NCBI GenBank assembly: GCA_002509665.1
Contig: DADN01000139.1
Span: 10,719-21,849 of the forward strand
Direction of reading: 5' to 3'
Length of the DNA stretch: 11,131 nucleotides
Source: Methanobacterium sp. UBA8
GTDB lineage: Archaea > Methanobacteriota > Methanobacteria > Methanobacteriales > Methanobacteriaceae
Shown here: positions 6,822-11,131 of the stretch, one piece after another
Layout of the letters: every line of letters starts with the position of its first letter
Position numbering within the stretch: position 1 is the stretch's first letter
The notes under the pieces: generated by a model
Told to the model about the DNA's origin: nothing
The model's input: the letters and a program-made list of their open reading frames with translations, nothing else
Databases searched by the model: none
Program-made: the position numbers and the translations under genes

Positions 6822-8195
6822 TCAATCTAATTCTTCAAGTCCTGCCATTACCTGAACAATTTTAGCGTCATCTAATGGTTTTCCCTGGATCTGAAGTCCA
6901 ACTGGTATTCCATCAACTTCTCCAGCCTTCATGCTTGCTGCCGGAATTCCTGCAAGGTTTGCTATAACTGTCAGGACATCATAAGCATACATTTCCATTG
7001 TATCTAACGATTCACCGAGTTTATGAGGAAGTTTTGGAACTGTTGGACCTACTATGACATCTACACCGCCGAGAAGCTTGGTTATTTCTTTCCTAATTAA
7101 TGATCTTGCCTGTAGTGCCTTTTTATAGTATTTTCCACTGTATTCTTTCTGGCTGATGTATGAACCTATGTGAATTCTCCTTAATACTTCATCTCCACAT
7201 ACATCTTCAATTCGGTAACCATATTTTCGGCCGTCGTATTTTCTTGTTGCAGAGAAAAATTCAACATAGTTTATGAGGTAGTAAGTAGGTAGACATAAAT
7301 CAATATAGTCGAAGCTTAATTCTACTACTTCAGCCCCTGCCTCTGTCATTTTATCGATCCTTCCTTCAATTATATTGACTATCTTGTCATCAGAAACATC
7401 GAAGAAGTCTTTTACTACACCCACCTTCATTCCTTTGAGGGCATCCTGTGACTTTTCAGTTATACCTTCAAAATCAGGAGTATCCTTAAGGCTTGTGCAT
7501 TCGATAGGGTCATATCCTGCAATTGTATCGAGCATTAAAGCAATTCCACCAGCGTCTTGAGCAAAAGGTCCGATTTGGTCAAGACTCATTGCAAGGTCAA
7601 GTAATCCCTGTCTTGAAACTACACCATAAGTCGGTTTAAATCCCATAACTCCACAGTGAGATGCAGGATTTCTTATGGATCCACCAGTATCTGATCCTAA
7701 AGAGAGATCACACATTTCCGCTGCAACTGCGGCTGCACTTCCCCCACTTGAACCTCCCGGAATTCTTCCAGGTGCGGCAGGGTTTTCAGTGTATCCAAAA
7801 CAGGATGTCTCAGTGGAGCTTCCAGCTGCAAACTCATCCATGTTGGTTACACCAAGAATTATACCGTCCTGTTCTTTTATTCGGTTTACAACAGTGGCAT
7901 TATAACTTCCAATGTAGTTTTCAAGTGTTTTTGAAGCTGCTGTGATCTTAAAATCTTCAATGTTGATGTTGCTTTTTATCCCAACAGCAAGCCCTGCAAG
8001 TTTTCCTACTTCAACGCCTTTTTCAATCTTAGAATCGATTTTTTCCGCTGCCTGAATAGCTTCATCTTCTTTTATTTCTAAAAAAGCGTTTATGCTGTCA
8101 TTTTTCTTTTTTATCGTTTTTAAAAAGCTTTCTACATTTTCTAAAGCTGTTATTTCATGATTTTTAATTGAACGTTCTTTATTTAAAAGACTCAT
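6822..8195 (-). CDS. gatA: Aspartyl/glutamyl-tRNA amidotransferase subunit A
   Basis: 457 residues from ATG 8195. GatA releases ammonia from glutamine in the GatCAB complex, which converts mischarged Asp-tRNA(Asn) (and in bacteria Glu-tRNA(Gln)) to the correct amide. In methanogens GatDE handles Glu-tRNA(Gln), so the likely role is Asn-tRNA formation. The amidase signature is complete. Numbering from the GTG at 8201, the catalytic Lys76 (VGIKSN), Ser151 and Ser152 (GGSSGGS) and Ser175 (DTGGS) have the spacing of the Lys79/Ser154/Ser178 triad known for bacterial GatA. I prefer ATG 8195 over GTG 8201 because AAGGTG (8201-8206) sits five bases before the ATG and overlaps the GTG. A hairpin terminator follows. 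gatB and gatC are not in the window, so the gene is solitary here, a common state in archaea. Confidence 0.95.
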   Translation of the reverse strand: MSLLNKERSIKNHEITALENVESFLKTIKKKNDSINAFLEIKEDEAIQAAEKIDSKIEKGVEVGKLAGLAVGIKSNINIEDFKITAASKTLENYIGSYNATVVNRIKEQDGIILGVTNMDEFAAGSSTETSCFGYTENPAAPGRIPGGSSGGSAAAVAAEMCDLSLGSDTGGSIRNPASHCGVMGFKPTYGVVSRQGLLDLAMSLDQIGPFAQDAGGIALMLDTIAGYDPIECTSLKDTPDFEGITEKSQDALKGMKVGVVKDFFDVSDDKIVNIIEGRIDKMTEAGAEVVELSFDYIDLCLPTYYLINYVEFFSATRKYDGRKYGYRIEDVCGDEVLRRIHIGSYISQKEYSGKYYKKALQARSLIRKEITKLLGGVDVIVGPTVPKLPHKLGESLDTMEMYAYDVLTVIANLAGIPAASMKAGEVDGIPVGLQIQGKPLDDAKIVQVMAGLEELD

Positions 8196-8685
8196 GGCCA
8201 CACCTTACTGTTTAATAATAAAATAATTATCTTAAATCAAATATACTATCTTAGTTATCTCAGTTATAATAAATATCAGTTGCTGATATAAAAATTTAAA
8301 TCATTGAATTAAAATTAATACCTTCCAAATTTAATTTTAAAACATATTAAAATATATGAAATTTCCATAAAATCCCGGCATTAGAAGAATTTGCTATTTT
8401 TAGATAATTTAATTTAAGTTCACAATATAATAATCAGATCATATATCTATTCTTTAACATATATAAAGCTCCAAATCTTCTTATTTAATTATTAAATTTA
8501 TTTTTATATATTTTATACATCATACATTTCTAAAAGAACATATAATGCCAATAAAATTAATAAAAAATTATATTTAATGTAACAAGAGCTTTAAATCTCC
8601 CCTATAAAAACAGATCATTTTATTACAAAGTTTTAATATAATATGTACTGTAATTATTGAAAATTACGTGGGGGTAAATAAAATT
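8196..8685. other. Long AT-rich divergent intergenic region
   Basis: About 490 bases between the divergently transcribed gatA and the secreted Ntn-hydrolase-like gene. I find no convincing coding frame, tRNA or structured RNA. It must hold both promoters. For the plus-strand gene, AATATAAT around 8636-8643 is a candidate TATA box, giving a start near 8665. For gatA, TATA-like runs lie around 8236-8245 on the minus strand. A 10-base inverted repeat, TTAAAATTAA (8309-8318) and TTAATTTTAA (8331-8340), is all A/T and may be chance. The region is unusually long for this compact neighbourhood. Confidence 0.4.
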
Positions 8686-9678
8686 TTGAAATTGCAAGAA
8701 ATAATTCTTGTAACTGTTCTATTTGCATCCTTTTTATTTTTAATCGGAACTGCTGCCGCTGCAGGCAATAATGACTCATTTAATTTAGATAACAATACAA
8801 TCTACAATAACCACTTAACAAGTGAAACTAATTTTAATGCTAATTCCACAGGGATTAAAAAAGCTTCCAAAACTATCAAAACAAATAGCGGGTGTTGTTC
8901 CGTTTTAGTGCATGTTAAAAAAGGAGTAGACGTATTCTCATATAGAAGAGATTCAACATACGCTGCAAATCTCCATATCATAAAAACAAAGTGGTATGGA
9001 AAAGAAGCAGTTAAAGAATATAAAACAACTAATGGATACTTTTTTCATACTATTATCACCAGGAATGGGTGGATAGTTTCAAGTGGTGGTCCTGACATTG
9101 TCTGGATAACTCAGAAGCTTGAAAGCATTGCTGGACATGCTTCCGTAAGGGGATATATAAAAAAATCAGATATAAAAAGCGCTTATGTGCTGCTTAGGAA
9201 AGAAGGACTCGGACATTTTCTTATTAAGGACCCTTCAGGCAACGTCGGTCTGGTCACCTACAATTATGGGCGTTCCAAAACTAAACTCTTTAAAATGAAA
9301 GATGGAGAATACGTAAGCGTGCCTAACAACCCTACATATTATAGACAGGGAACTATCTCTAAAAAGTCCAATTCGGTATCATCTGCAATACATTTAGCAG
9401 GCACAGATAGATATGGAGTTAACAGACGCGATATAATTACCTACAAAGTCCAGAATATCCATAATTCAACTGAAGTCAATATATGGGCATCTTACGATGG
9501 AGGAAAGCTAATTAAACGATACAGAGGGAAACCAGATAATATCATCTTTAGAGGCCATAAAATATATGCAAGTACATTACCAAGGATTCCCTCCAAAAAA
9601 TATATCGGCAAAATAACATTAAACAGCTATAAAAAATCTTCTGTACCAATCAGCAGTCCTGCAACAGCTAAAACATGA
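8686..9678 (+). CDS. Secreted putative Ntn hydrolase (choloylglycine hydrolase/acid ceramidase-like)
   Basis: The frame opens at GTG 8668, but I prefer TTG 8686 (330 residues) because the GGGGGT-like site at 8670-8675 sits correctly for it and it begins the signal peptide cleanly (basic start, core IILVTVLFASFLFLIG, then AAAA). Residue numbers here count from 8668. After a 40-residue Asn/Thr/Ser-rich propeptide comes GCCSVLVHVKKG with C76/C77, then RRD at 93-95, GHFLIKDPSGNVGLV (182-196) and PNNPTYYRQG (219-228). This order matches Cys Ntn hydrolases: nucleophile Cys, an Arg and Asp 16-19 residues later, a late strand pair and an N-N-P segment like the TNxP motif of bile salt hydrolase. Such enzymes cut themselves before the Cys and hydrolyse linear amides. 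A possible later Arg is R253 or R254. The C-terminal 80 residues look like a beta-rich domain (IWASYDGGKLI) with a Ser/Pro/Lys tail. Function and substrate are inferred; the family may simply be a methanogen surface protein. Confidence 0.6.
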   Translation: MKLQEIILVTVLFASFLFLIGTAAAAGNNDSFNLDNNTIYNNHLTSETNFNANSTGIKKASKTIKTNSGCCSVLVHVKKGVDVFSYRRDSTYAANLHIIKTKWYGKEAVKEYKTTNGYFFHTIITRNGWIVSSGGPDIVWITQKLESIAGHASVRGYIKKSDIKSAYVLLRKEGLGHFLIKDPSGNVGLVTYNYGRSKTKLFKMKDGEYVSVPNNPTYYRQGTISKKSNSVSSAIHLAGTDRYGVNRRDIITYKVQNIHNSTEVNIWASYDGGKLIKRYRGKPDNIIFRGHKIYASTLPRIPSKKYIGKITLNSYKKSSVPISSPATAKT

Positions 9679-9741
9679 TTATTCAAGATATATATTAACA
9701 TATCCATATTAAAGGTCTTTAAGCTATTTAGAAACCATCAT

Positions 9742-10521
9742 TTAACTAAAATGGAAAAAATAACTGAAATCTATAAACCCCAGAAGAAACAGCAGCAAAA
9801 TTATTATCGGCTGGTGAATTAGATAAATAAGCAGCGAATGCTTTCCTAAAAAGCTTGATATCTTCACAATCAAATTACTGGACAGATCAGGCAGTTTAAA
9901 CTGCCTTACATATTTTTTATAGAGGGTATTTCCAAGAAATATTCCAAAGGAAACTACCCCTAACCATGGGAGCAGTGGGAAATAGTCCACGGTGTAAAAG
10001 TTATTTGGAGTGAATCCTAGCCATAAAAGACCATAGAAATTAAATCTAAAATTCATTAGGAAAATTCCTGCTGCAATAAATACTAATCCTAGAAACAGGT
10101 TAATGTATTTACGTTTTATAAAAACATATTCCAGAATGATAGCTATTCCTATAAAATGGAGAATTCCAAATACGATGAATCCATCTCCAATAAAAATGTA
10201 GGTAGCAGCGGTAATTAGAAGCCCGTAGGAGAATATTTTAAGTCCTCTTTTTAAATACTTCAAAAAAAGATCTCTTTCGGTTATATTTCTATTTAAAAGG
10301 GTTGTTCTTGCATAACTAATGCTTAAAGACACTCCAACTAATAAAATGAACATAGATGCAGTTATACGCGCAAACCACCATAAAAATCCAGAATGTATAT
10401 CAAAACTGTAAATTCCAAAATAATTAAGGTCAAATATGAAATGGAACACTACCATCATTACTATAGCAAGTCCCCGCAAGGAGTCCACTTCCCAAAAGCG
10501 CTTATTTAGATTGGAATTCAT
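9742..10521 (-). CDS. DUF1624 / heparan-alpha-glucosaminide N-acetyltransferase-like membrane protein
   Basis: Complete 259-residue polytopic membrane protein with about seven hydrophobic segments. The opening RFWEVDSLRGLAIVMMVVFHF (residues 8-28), with Asp, Ser-Leu-Arg-Gly and a membrane His, is the hallmark of DUF1624 and the wider acyltransferase-3/HGSNAT superfamily. Later family features are FGILHFIGIA (about 117-126), DYFPLLPWLGVVSFGIFLG (179-197) and LGKHSLLIYLIHQPI (224-238). Members move acyl groups across or onto the membrane side, using the membrane His as a catalytic centre. The acceptor here is unknown; cell-wall pseudomurein sugars, glycans or lipids are possible. Length is normal for prokaryotic members. 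GGGTAT about seven bases before ATG 10521 is a modest ribosome binding site. It is convergent with the secreted Ntn-hydrolase-like gene (63-base gap) and divergent from the efflux transporter gene. Confidence 0.85.
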   Translation of the reverse strand: MNSNLNKRFWEVDSLRGLAIVMMVVFHFIFDLNYFGIYSFDIHSGFLWWFARITASMFILLVGVSLSISYARTTLLNRNITERDLFLKYLKRGLKIFSYGLLITAATYIFIGDGFIVFGILHFIGIAIILEYVFIKRKYINLFLGLVFIAAGIFLMNFRFNFYGLLWLGFTPNNFYTVDYFPLLPWLGVVSFGIFLGNTLYKKYVRQFKLPDLSSNLIVKISSFLGKHSLLIYLIHQPIIILLLFLLGFIDFSYFFHFS

Positions 10522-10885
10522 TTAAATACCCTTTAAACATGGAAATCTATATCATTGACTTAAAATTCAGTTAGATATTGATTTATTTTAAAACAAATTT
10601 AAATTTATTTAAAAAAATAGTTTGTGATTTAATGATATTTATAAATGCACCATTTACACCCTTATTTTTTCATATTAACATAGTTTTAATCAGTATAATA
10701 TTTTAAATAATATAAAAAGCCCAATATACGTTTTTAGACCTATTTAAACAAATATTCTCTTTTTTAATGTATAAAAATTAATCAAATGAAAAACAAAAAT
10801 AATAGGGATTATGCAAAGCGTGCTGCTTAAACTGTATAATATTTTAACTTCAATTATTCTACTTAAATCCCGGAGGACATTTATA
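10522..10885. other. Divergent promoter region with repeated TATA-like element
   Basis: 364 bases with no supported gene, between the minus-strand DUF1624 gene and the plus-strand transporter. The 14-base sequence GTATAATATTTTAA occurs twice, at 10693-10706 and 10834-10847. The second copy is placed correctly for a TATA box of the transporter: start near 10863, ribosome binding site GGAGGA at 10872-10877, start codon at 10886. A short inverted repeat, AAGC-GTGCT-GCTT, lies near 10816-10828 immediately upstream. Roles are inferred from spacing. Confidence 0.45.
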
Positions 10886-11131
10886 GTGGCGGAAAAATCA
10901 AAAAATGGATGGTTAACGCTTATAATTGTTACTTTATCTGTTTTTACCATAGTTATAGATAAAACATTTTTGAATGTAGCAATTTATACCTTAATAAGAG
11001 ATTTGAATACCAGTATTCAGACCATCCAGGCCATAATCGCGATTTATTCCCTGGTTATGGCGTCATTAATGCTTTTTGGAGGGAAGCTGCAGGATGTTTT
11101 CGGAAGGAGAAAAACATTCCTTATGGGTGCA
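10886..11131 (+). CDS. DHA2-type MFS drug efflux transporter, N-terminal part
   Basis: Partial gene, cut by the window end after 82 codons. Start GTG 10886 follows GGAGGA (10872-10877) by eight bases, the best ribosome binding site in the area. A basic start (AEKSKNG) leads into helix 1 with TIVIDKTFLNVAIYTLIRDL (residues 21-40), the D1 motif (D-x-T-x-x-NVA) of 14-helix DHA2 (QacA/EmrB-like) exporters. IQTIQAIIAIYSLVMASLML forms helix 2, and GGKLQDVFGRRKTFLMG (65-81) is MFS motif A. Such proteins export toxic cations, drugs or metabolites in exchange for protons. Substrate unknown. It is not related closely to the other MFS gene here (5324-6598), which belongs to the 12-helix symporter group. 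No regulator gene is visible beside it. Confidence 0.85.
   Translation, partial: MAEKSKNGWLTLIIVTLSVFTIVIDKTFLNVAIYTLIRDLNTSIQTIQAIIAIYSLVMASLMLFGGKLQDVFGRRKTFLMGA

Noticed and set aside
7661..7945. Plus-strand frames of 94 and 76 codons opposite gatA
   Set aside because: They are antisense to the catalytic core of gatA, and their Pro/Gln/Leu-rich make-up reflects the Gly/Ser-rich amidase signature.
9709..9722. Hairpin TTAAAG-CTTTAA between convergent genes as a terminator
   Set aside because: The loop is only two bases, or the stem only five pairs with a four-base loop, and no T-tract follows; too weak to call.
10744..10950. Minus-strand open frame of 68 codons
   Set aside because: It runs across the candidate promoter, ribosome binding site and first codons of the efflux transporter and has no start signals; treated as chance in AT-rich DNA.

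Overview
The window is AT-rich and looks like the chromosome of a mesophilic methanogenic archaeon of the Methanobacteriales, probably Methanobacterium or a close relative. The evidence is the C-terminal end of an archaeal-type CTP-dependent riboflavin kinase next to 3,4-dihydroxy-2-butanone 4-phosphate synthase, an archaeal GatA, TATA-like boxes rather than bacterial -35/-10 pairs, GGAGG/GGTGAT-type ribosome binding sites, and several small secreted or membrane proteins of the kind common in that order. The genus is inferred from overall character, not from a search. I see no rRNA, tRNA, CRISPR array, transposase or integrase.

Layout. Positions 1-1030 (+) hold the 3' end of ribK and a complete ribB, two steps of flavin synthesis, closed by a hairpin terminator. 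Positions 1336-1896 (+) hold a small secreted coiled-coil protein. It has an excellent ribosome binding site and signal peptide but no ordinary start codon in its frame. Two back-to-back inverted repeats separate it from a convergent block on the minus strand.

The minus-strand block runs from 8195 down to 2017. In order of transcription it holds gatA (followed by its own hairpin and T-rich tract), an MFS metabolite transporter, a two-gene unit of zinc-ribbon membrane proteins with overlapping ends, and a 501-residue protein with a CobQ-type glutaminase domain in front of a CbiA-type ATP-dependent domain, the reverse of the usual order. These are probably three or four transcription units rather than one operon.

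Positions 8686-9678 (+) encode a secreted protein that I read as a putative Cys N-terminal-nucleophile (Ntn) hydrolase related to choloylglycine hydrolase/acid ceramidase. Positions 9742-10521 (-) encode a DUF1624-type membrane acyltransferase. The window ends in the first 82 codons of a DHA2-type drug-efflux MFS transporter (+).

The most interesting items are the permuted glutaminase/CbiA-like protein, the putative secreted Ntn hydrolase, the start-less secreted coiled-coil gene and the coupled zinc-ribbon membrane pair. Apart from ribK-ribB and the zinc-ribbon pair, neighbouring genes show no clear functional link. I see no defence island or mobile element.
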